64,000 bases of DNA from Methylocaldum marinum (lineage in GTDB: Bacteria; Pseudomonadota; Gammaproteobacteria; Methylococcales; Methylococcaceae). The translations under genes were made by a program, and so were the position numbers. This document shows, one piece after another, positions 46,177-54,336 of the stretch (within the stretch, counting starts at the first letter, position 1; each line of letters opens with the position of its first letter). The notes under the pieces are model-generated. The model was not told the DNA's origin. It searched no databases and saw nothing but the letters and a program-made list of their open reading frames with translations. Location: contig NZ_AP017928.1 of the NCBI RefSeq assembly GCF_003584645.1, positions 3,882,395 to 3,946,394 of the forward strand, in the 5' to 3' direction.

Positions 46177-47068
46177 TAGGGTGGTGAACAACTCAGAAGA
46201 CCAGACCACCACAAAGGGGTCAGGTCTTGCAATCCCCTACGGCACCCCTAACCCGGCGGCGGCCGCCCCCACCAAAACCCGCGAATGGCATCACGAACCC
46301 GGCACTTTCGTGCCCCTGGCCCTGGCTTACCAACGCGAGCAAGCCCGCCCCGCCTGGCTGCACGTCATCACCGACCCGCTCGGCACCCCGCGGGAACTCG
46401 TCAGCGACGACGGCGAGGTCGTCTGGGCCGGCCAGCTGCGCACCTGGGGCCGGCTCGACCGCTGGGCGGTCAAGGACGATGACACCCGCCTGGCCCGCCG
46501 CCTCCCGCGGGGCTACCAGGCTGCCGCCAACGACCCCTACCTCGAGGTCGAGCTGCGCTTCCAGAACCCGTGGGAGGACCCGGAAAGCGGGCTGTACTAC
46601 AACTACCAGCGCTACTATGATCCCGACACCGGGCAATACCTCAGCCCCGATCCGATTGGACTCCGGGGCGGCCTCCGGCCGCACGGGTACGTGCACAATC
46701 CCGTGGGCTGGGTCGATCCGTGGGGGTTGGCGGGGTGTCCGCTCAACCGGGCACGAGAGTTGGCCAACCAAATTCGCAGAGAATTGACGGGAATATTCAA
46801 ATGCGTGGAATTTGCTAAGAAACTCAAGGAAGCAATTATCAAGGATGGGCATCACGCCGAGACGATTGAACTACGATCGGACACAGGTCTAATTTATTCA
46901 GATGCCGCGAAGAAACCAATCTCGGAGAATGGGTACCATATTGGAATTAAGGTTGGCGACCATGTGTTCGACAATTTAAATCCACGGAGAATCAAGATTG
47001 GCGAGTGGATGGATGATCTTGGAGTAGGTTTCCCGGGTATGAGGCCACCGGAAGTGAAGCCATTTTGA
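46124..47068 (+). CDS. Orphan Rhs C-terminal fragment with papain-like toxin tip (cassette 5)
   Basis: The frame opens with an ATG inside the preceding immunity gene and reaches Rhs core sequence at about 46240 (GTPNPAAAAPTKTREWHHEPG), passing the DPWGLAGCP junction. The tip of about 108 residues has GIFKCVEFAKKLKEAI and NGYHIGIKVGDHVFDNL. This Cys...His...Asp/Asn order fits the papain-fold toxin 2 group, which would make it a cysteine protease or amidase. The first 38 residues before the Rhs homology are probably not natural. Immunity follows after six bases. Confidence 0.75.
   Translation: MDILKLDNGLLYHLSFPNRVVNNSEDQTTTKGSGLAIPYGTPNPAAAAPTKTREWHHEPGTFVPLALAYQREQARPAWLHVITDPLGTPRELVSDDGEVVWAGQLRTWGRLDRWAVKDDDTRLARRLPRGYQAAANDPYLEVELRFQNPWEDPESGLYYNYQRYYDPDTGQYLSPDPIGLRGGLRPHGYVHNPVGWVDPWGLAGCPLNRARELANQIRRELTGIFKCVEFAKKLKEAIIKDGHHAETIELRSDTGLIYSDAAKKPISENGYHIGIKVGDHVFDNLNPRRIKIGEWMDDLGVGFPGMRPPEVKPF
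46210..46232 (+). repeat. AAAGGGGTCAGG repeat at the cassette 5 border
   Basis: This copy is identical to the one before cassette 2 and, as there, continues with TTGCAATCCCCTACGGCACC into the Rhs core at the same position. Confidence 0.8.
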
Positions 47069-47074
47069 GGAGAT

Positions 47075-47386
47075 ATGAATACAATCGAGTTGATCAAGGC
47101 TATCGAGCGTCGCCCTGGCATGTACGTTGATAGCGATTCACTGCAAAGTCTCGTCTCATTCATTCGAGGCTACTACTTTGCTAGAAGCCAAAGTGGAGTT
47201 ATCGATGAATATGATCGGCTATTCTCAGAAAAATTTTACCCTTGGCTAAAGGATAAATACTCTTTGCCAGGCGCAGCGTCGTGGGGTGATCTTATTCTAG
47301 AGATCGCCTCGATGCAGAATTTAGGAACCCTTGATGCTTTCTTTCGGGAATTCCATGATTTCCTGAAAAATTCTGGTGTTAGATAG
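47075..47386 (+). CDS. Putative immunity protein of cassette 5
   Basis: The 103-residue product MNTIELIKAIERRPGMYVDSDSLQSLVSFIRGYYFAR has the RRPGMYVDSDSL-xxL-xxFI-xGY pattern seen in a group of small immunity proteins of polymorphic toxins. A GAGGAG site precedes the ATG. It is helical, acidic at the C-terminus and cytoplasmic. The pairing with the papain-like tip is inferred from the six-base spacing. Confidence 0.65.
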   Translation: MNTIELIKAIERRPGMYVDSDSLQSLVSFIRGYYFARSQSGVIDEYDRLFSEKFYPWLKDKYSLPGAASWGDLILEIASMQNLGTLDAFFREFHDFLKNSGVR

Positions 47387-47423
47387 CCTGGGTGCAACCA
47401 TATGAGTCACGCAAGGTGGCTTT

Positions 47424-48140
47424 GCGCGGCTCGACCTCTAGCTAGTCAAGGAAAGCGACACCCGCCTGGCCCGCCGCCTCCCGCGAGGCTACCAGGCTGC
47501 CGCCAACGACCCCTACCTCCAGGTCGAGCTGCGCTTCCAGAACCAGTGGGAAAACCCGGAAAGCGGGTTGTACTACAACTACCAGCGCTACTATGATCCC
47601 GACACCGGGCAATACCTCAGCCCCGATCCGATTGGACTCCGGGGCGGGCTCCGGCCGCACGGGTACGTACACAATCCCGTGGGCTGGGTCGATCCGTGGG
47701 GGTTGAATAATTGTGCTGCAAACTCAGCACAGCCACATGCGTCAATCGCTGAACTACTTGAATCAGGATATTTACCAGGTGAGAAAGGCGTAATTATTAC
47801 AGATGGATCAATCCGTTTCGGCGATGTATACAAGTTGAGTGAAAAGGCTGGTGTTGAGTTCTCTATCGTAAGGGAAAGTGTAGATGGTAAGTCTGTCACG
47901 AAATTTTATAGCGGAAGTGCTTGGAGCAGCCCCGCTCCCCGTGATGGCCGGCTAATTGGGCATACTCACCCGAATAAAAATGCTTATCAAAAGTGGCCCT
48001 CAGAAGCTGATATAAACATAATGAATGCTCGTTATTATCGAGAACTCGCAGTAAATCCATACGCACAGCCGAGACCGAGCCGGATTATTTGGGGTCCTGG
48101 AGACACTCACAACACGATATTCTGGCCGACTTTTAGGTAA
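47424..48140 (+). pseudogene. Orphan Rhs C-terminal fragment with JAMM-like toxin tip (cassette 6)
   Basis: Rhs core homology begins at GGCTTTGCGCGGCTCGAC, the same breakpoint as cassette 3. TAG then replaces the tryptophan codon of DRWVVKES (here RLDL-stop-LVKES). Downstream the frame is open through the DPWGL junction to the end. The tip of about 145 residues contains IGHTHPNKNAYQKWPSEAD, a textbook JAMM/MPN+ metal motif (H-x-H-P...S-x-x-D). It could cleave isopeptide or peptide bonds. The domain itself looks intact, but the stop and absent start make this copy a silent cassette. Confidence 0.8.
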
Positions 48141-48167
48141 AGCTAGGATGCATAGGAGTAAAATGAA

Positions 48168-48401
48168 ATGGCAGATGCATTATTAGATGAACGCATTGAA
48201 AGCATCTTATTCGGGCAAGGCCTACAGGTCGATGACTATTTTATTGAACAAACCCCGGTATCCGAAGTAATTTGTTACAAGAATCAAGATGGCAGGATCT
48301 TTGATCTGATAATAGACGACTCGGAATTAGCCATCGGAGCTATGCAAAGGCTCAAGAGTTTAGGGGTCAAAATGGTTAGGTTAGGAGAGCAGCCCTTTTA
48401 A
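48168..48401 (+). CDS. Putative immunity protein of cassette 6
   Basis: The 77-residue acidic product (MADALLDERIESILFGQGLQVDDYFIEQTPVSEVICYKNQ) lies 27 bp behind the JAMM-like toxin. AGGAG stands about ten bases before the ATG. It has no signal peptide or recognised family. The small size and strong negative charge are common in immunity proteins. Its 3' end runs into the repeat that precedes RAYT relic 2. Confidence 0.55.
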   Translation: MADALLDERIESILFGQGLQVDDYFIEQTPVSEVICYKNQDGRIFDLIIDDSELAIGAMQRLKSLGVKMVRLGEQPF

Positions 48402-48620
48402 GGTGTCCGCTATTGATCCCGGAGCAACTTGTACGTGGAGACATGGGGCTGTTTGGGATCATCCGGGTTTTTCTGCAGAGGCTTTTTGGGGCCGCGTCCA
48501 TGTTTTTTGAGGCTGTCCAAGCGGACGTTGCGAAGCCAGCCCGCGTAGGATGCGGTGACGAAGGAACCGCATCGTTCGTATTGGTCTTCCGATGCGTCTC
48601 CAATCGCAAACGGTTGGTTT
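48391..48620 (-). repeat. RAYT-flanking repeat, long copy
   Basis: Both ends match 36033-36191, and the middle (ACTTGTACGTGGAGACATGG...) is present only here. On the minus strand it encodes VRLDSLKKHGRGPKKPL and ...PHVSTYKLLRDQ, a possible transposase C-terminus, so this may be the relic of an older IS. Confidence 0.6.
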
Positions 48621-48682
48621 AGCTGCAACCTTTTCTTCGTCGGTACATTTCACGCAATCGGAGCACCGAAAGGTCTATAGGG

Positions 48683-49503
48683 TCAGTTCTAACATTCCAA
48701 CATACTCCCCCATTCTCGCTATACTCGCTCCATAGCTAGACCCCTACGATTGGAATTTGCGGGCGCTCGGTACCCTGTGACTTCGAGAGGCGACAGGCGC
48801 GAGGACCTCTATCTGGATGATGCGGACCGGACGGCGTGGCTGGACGTCGTCGGCAATGTCTGCGCCCGCTTCAGCTGGATCGTGCAGGCCTATTGTCAGA
48901 TGACCCACCACTATCACCTGCTCGTGGAAACGGTCGACGGAAATCTGTCCAAAGGCATGCGCCAATTGAACGGTGTCTATACGCAGCGTTTCAATCGCCG
49001 CCATGGCAGGGTGGGACACCTGTTCCAGGGGCGCTACAAGGCGATTTTGGTCCAGAAGGACACCTACTTGCTGGAACTGACTAGATAGGTTGTTCTGAAT
49101 CCGCTGAGAGCGCGGATGATCGAAAGACTCGAAGATTGGCCCTGGAGCAGCTATCGGTCCATGGTTGGCGAAGCGAATGCGCCGGACTGGCTGGATGCGG
49201 ATGGGCTGCTCAGCCAGTTTGGGCGGGAACGCAAGAGCGCGATCGAGTCCTACCGACGATTTGTCAAGGACGGCAGAGGGCTGCCCAGTCCTCTGGATCA
49301 GACCCGGCATCAATGGTTGTTGGGCGATGATGCTTTCGTCGAGCGCTACCGGCAGGACAAGAAGCCCGAGGAACTCCGGGAAGTCTCCAAAGCCCATCGG
49401 CGGTCTATCGCTCTGCCCCTTGACGACTATCGGCAACGCTATCCGGACAGAAACGAAGCAATGGCGCGGGCCTACTTGTCCGGCGCCTACACCCTGTCGG
49501 AGA
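48683..49503 (+). pseudogene. RAYT (Y1_Tnp) transposase relic 2
   Basis: It keeps the catalytic part missing in relic 1: IVQAYCQMTHHYHLLVETVDGNLSKGMRQLNGVYTQRFNRRH, where H-Y-H is the HUH-like metal site and Y is the probable nucleophile helix. The original start ATG is changed to ATA. The same in-frame TAG as in relic 1 stands after ELTR. The 3' end is lost: homology stops after GAYTLSEI and unrelated sequence follows, so the right inverted end is missing. The left end (AGGGTCAGTTCTAACATTCC) is present. Confidence 0.87.
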
Positions 49504-49670
49504 TATGTATCTGCCAACCCTGGCCAAGAACAATCTGTCGGCACTGGAACCTGGCCATCTCCGGGTGTGTTCTCATATGGCATGGCTGATGAAGCACAAG
49601 TTCATCCAGGTGATGGCGGTGCAAACAAGCGTTGATGAATATCCCTGTCCTGCGGCTGCGCAAGAGGCAT

Positions 49671-49720
49671 CATTGCTTGATTTTTTCTCGAACGATGACC
49701 GCCTGGCTCCGTGCTGAAAC
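49671..49720 (+). repeat. 50-bp module-border repeat, copy 5
   Basis: It carries CATTGCTTGATTTTTTC...CTCCGTGCTGAA and marks the right side of the island, just before the chromosomal membrane gene. Confidence 0.72.
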
Positions 49721-49812
49721 GGTGCTCCGCCGGAAAGCCTTGCTTGCTGTCTCCGCTTCCCTCAAGCTAAGCACTGATCCAGGACTGATTAAATCCTCAA
49801 GTAGGAGGAGCC

Positions 49813-50288
49813 ATGTTGCTTCGCATCTGGTGGTTGATCACCCTTCTCCTGACCGCACTCGGCCTCGTGATGGGCGGCGCGCACGTGTTGGAGCTACCGG
49901 CGCGGATGCAGTATGAGCCGCAGCTCTATCTGCGTGTCACCAGCACGCTCTACCGCTTCTTCGGTCTTGTAGGCGGACCCCTTCAAGTGCTGGCGCTCCT
50001 CTTCTCAATTGGGCTCGTGTGGTTCATCCGCGCTCGCGCGGCGTTCCGCTCCACGCTTGTCGGAACGCTCAGTCTCGCGCTCTCCCTGCTGCTCTGGTTC
50101 AGCCGGTGAATGCCGCATGGCTGGAGGCGCTTCGCACCCGCCCCAGCGAGGCGGTGCAAGCATATGCGCAACTGCGGGATCGTTGGGAGGCCGGGCATGT
50201 TGCGGCGTTTACGGCGTGGCTGTCTGGATTCACGCTGCTGCTGTACGGCGTACTTCGAGAAATTCCCTGGCTCTCCTCCCGGGCCTAG
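49813..50288 (+). pseudogene. DUF1772-like integral membrane protein, frameshifted
   Basis: The first frame encodes 98 residues with three hydrophobic helices (MLLRIWWLITLLLTALGLVMGGAHVLELPARM...). At about 50095 a one-base shift would continue LVQPVNAAWLEALRTRPSEAVQAYAQLRDRWEAGHVAAFTAWLSGFTLLLYG, giving a four-helix membrane protein of about 158 aa. A GGAGGAGCC site precedes the ATG. The joined pattern (early HVLELP, late RWEAGH) resembles small DUF1772/anthrone-oxygenase-like proteins. The defect may be real or a sequencing error. Confidence 0.65.
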
Positions 50289-50331
50289 CGAATAAGGTTA
50301 CTAATGGTCAAGAAAGCAAAGCCAGAAAAGC

Positions 50332-50366
50332 GCCCTCTCCCTCTGGGAGAGGGTTGGGGTGAGGGC
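50332..50366. repeat. Palindromic intergenic repeat (CCCTCTCCCTCTGGGAGAGGG)
   Basis: This GC-rich hairpin of the CCCTCTCCC...GGGAGAGGG...GGTGAGGG type is widespread between proteobacterial genes. It lies just after the frameshifted membrane gene and may act as a terminator. Confidence 0.7.
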
Positions 50367-50665
50367 GATTCGAATAGGACTTTACGTTCTTTACGCACAG
50401 TAACTGCCCGGGAATCGCGCCGCCATCCGAACCGGCTGTCGGACCAGCCCGGCGTCGAACTGTGAAAATCGCTTTTGGGATTTCAGGGGCGCCGTGCCTA
50501 TGCGTGCGAGGAAAGTTCACCGACGGGAGATCATCGGTAGGCTTGGGGAAGGGGATTCCAAGGGGTTCTTTGAATGTCTGGGCGATGGTGGCCGCGACAC
50601 CAAGGCACATCGCGCGGATACCGGCCGCCCGGCATGGATCGGGCTAGCGGAGTTTTGTGGCGGCA
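50367..50665. other. Intergenic region, no supported gene
   Basis: Short frames on both strands overlap each other and lack homology-like patterns. The region separates convergent genes. Confidence 0.4.
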
Positions 50666-51451
50666 TTACTGCATTGCCTGTTTACGCTCCTCGAAAAGCG
50701 CGTCCGCACGGGTGATCTTTATTAAGAGTATCGACAATTCATACAGCAGCACGATAGGCGTGCCGAGCGCGATTTGGGAGATCAGATCCGGCGGCGTAAT
50801 GAATGCGGCGACAAGAAAAATTCCGATGATTGCATGGCGTCGGTGCTCGATCAGCGAACTCGAGGAAATCATGCCGACTTTGGCCATGACCATCAGGAGG
50901 ACGGGCAATTCGAAACACAGGCCGAAGGCTATGATCAGCTGGATCGAAATGCTCAGATACTCGCTTATGCGTGCTTCGAGTTCAACGGCCAGCGCGGATT
51001 CTCCGCTCAACGATTCAAAGCTGAGAAAAAACGACCAGGCCAGCGGCATGACGACGTAATAAGCCACGGCCGCTCCGGCCAGGAATTGAATCGGCGTCAT
51101 CAGAATCAACGGAAACAGCGACTTCCGTTCATGGGAGTACAACCCCGGAGCCAAGAATCGCCAAACTTGAATCAAAACCAACGGAATCGAAAAAAAGGAC
51201 GCCGAAAAAAACGATAACTTCAGATAAGTAAAAAAAGCTTCATGCAAGCCCGTATATATCATCCGGCGGTTTTCGACCACTCCGAATGCCCTTTCCAGCG
51301 GTTCCAGCAGAAACGAATAGATCTGGTTCGAGAACTCGTAACTGACCGCAAATGCGATTGCAAAGAACAACAGGCAGTAAAGCAGCCTCCTGCGTAGCTC
51401 TATTAGGTGCGTAAGCAAGGGCGCTTTCGAAAGATCAAGGTTTTCACTCAT
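50666..51451 (-). CDS. tatC: Twin-arginine translocase subunit TatC
   Basis: The 261-residue product has six hydrophobic segments and the TatC signatures LTHLIELRRRLLYCLL at the N-terminus, FLAPGLYSHERKSLFPLI in the first cytoplasmic loop and FLVAAFITPPDLISQI before the last helices. The Glu in HERK is part of the signal-peptide binding site in the family. TatC binds the twin-arginine signal and recruits TatA. It is third in the tatABC order, 56 bp after tatB. The length (about 258 in E. coli) is normal. Confidence 0.96.
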   Translation of the reverse strand: MSENLDLSKAPLLTHLIELRRRLLYCLLFFAIAFAVSYEFSNQIYSFLLEPLERAFGVVENRRMIYTGLHEAFFTYLKLSFFSASFFSIPLVLIQVWRFLAPGLYSHERKSLFPLILMTPIQFLAGAAVAYYVVMPLAWSFFLSFESLSGESALAVELEARISEYLSISIQLIIAFGLCFELPVLLMVMAKVGMISSSSLIEHRRHAIIGIFLVAAFITPPDLISQIALGTPIVLLYELSILLIKITRADALFEERKQAMQ

Positions 51452-51507
51452 GCTTCAGGAGTATCCTGCGGCTAATCTCAACAGCCCGACCGCGACAAGC
51501 GTGAACG

Positions 51508-51891
51508 CTATTCGGATTTTTCCTCGGCTGCCTTTCGTTCGGCTGCCAACCGTTTCAGCTCTTGTACTCGGCGGTCGTGCTCCTCGCGCCTCTTGCTGTA
51601 TTCTTCGGCGGTCATCGAGCCCGGCACATACGCTTCGGGAAAATATTCCGGCAGATTGCGGATTTCGTCCGGTACGTAGCCGACCCAGGAATCCTTAGTA
51701 TCGGCACCGCTGGCCCGATCGATTTCCTTTTCCAAGGTTCCGAGACCGATTTGAATATCGCGGTATGCCGATTTCATGCCTCTGACTATTCTGCCGGCCG
51801 AGTGCATCAGCCTTGGCAGGTCCTTAGGCCCGACTACTATCAAAGCCAGCACGCCGCAAAATGCCAGCTCCATCCAACCTAGATCAAACAT
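51508..51891 (-). CDS. tatB: Twin-arginine translocase subunit TatB
   Basis: The 127-residue product starts MFDLGWMELAFCGVLALIVVGPKDLPRLMHSAGRIVRGMKSAYRD: one membrane helix, the conserved GPKDLP hinge and an amphipathic helix, followed by a long charged tail as in TatB. I took the ATG at the conserved N-terminus; the frame is open through tatA DNA upstream. TatB forms the receptor complex with TatC. It lies 13 bp after tatA. Confidence 0.95.
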   Translation of the reverse strand: MFDLGWMELAFCGVLALIVVGPKDLPRLMHSAGRIVRGMKSAYRDIQIGLGTLEKEIDRASGADTKDSWVGYVPDEIRNLPEYFPEAYVPGSMTAEEYSKRREEHDRRVQELKRLAAERKAAEEKSE

Positions 51892-51904
51892 TTGCAAAAC
51901 CCGG

Positions 51905-52117
51905 TTAGACGTTTTCTTTTTCCGGCCTGCCCGATTCCGCCTTGGGTCCGGATTGACCCGAGGCCTGCGTTCTTTCAAGTTCGTCGTCCCTCAGGCCGGA
52001 TTTGAAATTCTTTATGCCTGCCGCCAGATCCGACATCAGCGCGGGTATCTTGCCGCGGCCGAACATCAGCAAGAACAGAACCGCGACCAGCATCAGTTGC
52101 CAAATGCTTAAACCCAT
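51905..52117 (-). CDS. tatA: Twin-arginine translocase subunit TatA
   Basis: The 70-residue product ([46 protein letters not shown]) has the TatA membrane helix, the FGRGKIP hinge, the amphipathic helix with IKNFKSGL, and a short polar tail. TatA oligomers form the transport path. It is preceded by a GGAGAG site and a strong hairpin that separates it from the upstream VPLPA-CTERM gene. Confidence 0.95.
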   Translation of the reverse strand: MGLSIWQLMLVAVLFLLMFGRGKIPALMSDLAAGIKNFKSGLRDDELERTQASGQSGPKAESGRPEKENV

Positions 52118-52200
52118 CCTGCTTCTCTCCGGTGCTTTGTGAAATCGGGTGTCAATGATAGACAGCCGACTGTTTCAACTTTATGACTTTTCGTGCCGCA

Positions 52201-52230
52201 GCAACCGGGCACCCGGTTGTGCCCGGTTGC
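52201..52230 (-). terminator. Strong hairpin between the VPLPA-CTERM gene and tatA
   Basis: A perfect 11-bp stem (GCAACCGGGCA / TGCCCGGTTGC) with an 8-nt loop begins 15 bp past the upstream stop. There is no T-run, so it may attenuate rather than fully terminate. Confidence 0.55.
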
Positions 52231-52244
52231 CTGATTCGTTGCGT

Positions 52245-52811
52245 TCAAGCTGCTGTATAGCGCCTCGACCAGCCTGCCAAAGCAGTGAGGCCGGTCAGGA
52301 ACAACCACACCGCGGCAGGCAACGGAACAGCCGAAACGTTGACGGTCATCTCGTATTGATAAGGACCGGAAAAACCGAAATCGGAACCGCCCACGGCAAT
52401 CGTGTAGGTACCGGCGGTTGCTAAGAATACGTCTTCCAGAGTACTGCCGGCGAAACCGAAATTCGGCGTACCGTCAATGAACGTACCCAATTCGGAGGTG
52501 ATCGGGTCCCGAAAGCTGGCGGCATTATCGAAGGCAAAGCCGACAGAGTCGGAAACCGAGCCTTGATACACGCTGATGCCGAAATCGATTTGGGAGCCGA
52601 CGTTCACTGAGAGATAGCCGGGCTGGTCGATGGTCAGCGTCCAGAAATCCACGCCGTTGGATGCGGGGTTGTTCAGTACCCAGCCGTCCGCGGTCGATAC
52701 GTCATCCGAGAATGCGCCACCGCCGGTCACATCGCCGGTAATACTGGCGTTGGCAATGGAAGCAGTCGTTAACAACGCAACGATGCTTGTTACGCGAAAA
52801 AGATGGTTCAT
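52245..52811 (-). CDS. Secreted protein with VPLPA-CTERM sorting signal
   Basis: The 188-residue product has a Sec signal peptide (MNHLFRVTSIVALLTTASIANA-S), a beta-rich acidic body (DVSTADGWVLNNP, LTIDQPGYLSVNVGSQIDFGISVYQG, AGTYTIAVGGSD) and a C-terminal signal VPLPAAVWLFLTGLTALAGWSRR. That motif, hydrophobic helix and basic end mark a target of exosortase/VPLPA-CTERM sorting. No exosortase gene is in the window. The body resembles pre-peptidase C-terminal-like domains of surface proteins. It lies 82 bp after the PhoX-like gene on the same strand. Confidence 0.87.
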   Translation of the reverse strand: MNHLFRVTSIVALLTTASIANASITGDVTGGGAFSDDVSTADGWVLNNPASNGVDFWTLTIDQPGYLSVNVGSQIDFGISVYQGSVSDSVGFAFDNAASFRDPITSELGTFIDGTPNFGFAGSTLEDVFLATAGTYTIAVGGSDFGFSGPYQYEMTVNVSAVPLPAAVWLFLTGLTALAGWSRRYTAA

Positions 52812-52893
52812 CGTAAAACTCCAGTGTTGTTGAATCGAAGCGTTGAACAGGAATCACGTCCCTGTAGATTCCTGAATGCAACAATGGATTGGG

Positions 52894-54336
52894 TTACAGC
52901 GAACCGTTTTCCCAAGGACCGGTGATGGCGAATGTAACGCCCGGGGTTTGGATGTTGACGAAAAGCCAGCGTCCGTCGAATGTCGCGCCGGCCCACTCGC
53001 TGCCGGTGAAATTGCCGGTGGGGCTCGACAGGAAACCGGCTTTGGTTCCCGGATAGGCAGCATCGATCGCGTCGATCCAGCCGGCCTGAAAATTCAGGCG
53101 GTTTTCGGCGAACGTGAAGGTTTCGCCGGACTGAGTCAATGCAACCAAACGCTTGGGATCGGAACTGCCATCTTCGCACATCAGTATCGAGCCTCTCGGG
53201 CTGACCGCGATATTGTCCGGCCCGCTGACTACGGAAGCATTTGGCGAGTTGAAGACTACCGTGCAGGTTTCCTTGCGCGGGTCGTAGCACAGGATTTGTC
53301 CGGCTCCGGACGGGCCGCCGGAGGTCGCACAGAAATAGATCTTCCCTTGATCGTACCAGCAGCCTTCGCCGCGGCGAATGATCGCCGCCTGGTCGGCTTG
53401 AGAAAAGCAGGATTCGCTTTTTGCATCGGGATCGGCGATTTCCTGCCAGGTGACGTTCCACACCGTACCTTCGGCAGCACTGCGGGTTTCAACGCGTGCG
53501 GTATTGTCCAGCACCATCGCATAGAGCTTGCCGCCGGATTTTAAATCACCCCAGGCCCCCGCCGGCTCGAATTTGTAAAAGCCCGAATTGGAGGTATCTT
53601 CGGTCTCGTAAACGAAGCCGGTCGCCGGATCGACCGCAGCCGCTTCATGGCTGAAACGGCCCATTTCGCGGATCGGTTCACCGTCCGAAATGCCGAAACC
53701 GGGTACTTCGAAAACGTAACCGTGGTTGAAGCCCTGATTGCCCACGCCCCAGTTATGGAAAGTTTCCTCGCACGACAGCCATGTGCCCCACGGCGTAATA
53801 CCGCCCGCGCAATTACGGATACAACCGCCGAGGCTGTTATAAGAGGAAACGAACTTGCCGTTGACCACATCGAACAGGAGATTGCTGTTACCGCCCCCCT
53901 GCGACGGGTTGTAGACACCCCGGGATCCCACCGGGTGAGTATTGCGCCCAGATGTTCGATTGACTTCGTGGTTGCGGACCAGAGCAATCGTGTTTCCGCG
54001 CGCGGCGACTACGCCCATCCCGTCATGATTGGAATTGGTGATGGTACCGTCGCTTTGCGGCTGACCGGTCCAGCCGTACGAGAAATACACGAAACCTGCC
54101 GGCAACGCCAACAGAGGCAAACCCGTCACTTCGCAGTTGGTCGGTTGCAGCGGACCGTAATCATCCGAGAAAGGCAATTGCGCCGCTCCGGCACGGCTCG
54201 ACAGAGCCGCAAAGGCCGTCGATGCGGCGACGGCCGCACCGCCTTTGACGAAATCCCGGCGGTTGATGACGGGTTCAACAAGCGGTTGCGCCGAAAGGGT
54301 TTCTGCGACAGCGTTATTCGTATCTGTTCTCTTCAT
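52894..54336 (-). CDS. PhoX-like (DUF839) protein with twin-arginine signal
   Basis: The 480-residue product begins with a Tat signal (INRRDFVKGGAAVAASTAFAALSSRAGA), followed by the DUF839 beta-propeller-like body. This contains YGWTGQPQSDGTITNSNHDGMGVV, LVRNHEVNR, GGITPWGTWLSCEETFHNWG, MGRFSHEAAAVDPATGFVYETED, and GPDNIAVSPRGSILMCEDGSSDPKRLVAL. These segments carry the Glu and Asp residues that bind calcium and iron in PhoX phosphatases. The length fits the short DUF839 class. It is exported folded by the Tat system encoded immediately downstream. An AGAGGT site precedes the ATG. The substrate is not evident; a phosphatase role is a family-level guess. Confidence 0.87.
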   Translation of the reverse strand: MKRTDTNNAVAETLSAQPLVEPVINRRDFVKGGAAVAASTAFAALSSRAGAAQLPFSDDYGPLQPTNCEVTGLPLLALPAGFVYFSYGWTGQPQSDGTITNSNHDGMGVVAARGNTIALVRNHEVNRTSGRNTHPVGSRGVYNPSQGGGNSNLLFDVVNGKFVSSYNSLGGCIRNCAGGITPWGTWLSCEETFHNWGVGNQGFNHGYVFEVPGFGISDGEPIREMGRFSHEAAAVDPATGFVYETEDTSNSGFYKFEPAGAWGDLKSGGKLYAMVLDNTARVETRSAAEGTVWNVTWQEIADPDAKSESCFSQADQAAIIRRGEGCWYDQGKIYFCATSGGPSGAGQILCYDPRKETCTVVFNSPNASVVSGPDNIAVSPRGSILMCEDGSSDPKRLVALTQSGETFTFAENRLNFQAGWIDAIDAAYPGTKAGFLSSPTGNFTGSEWAGATFDGRWLFVNIQTPGVTFAITGPWENGSL

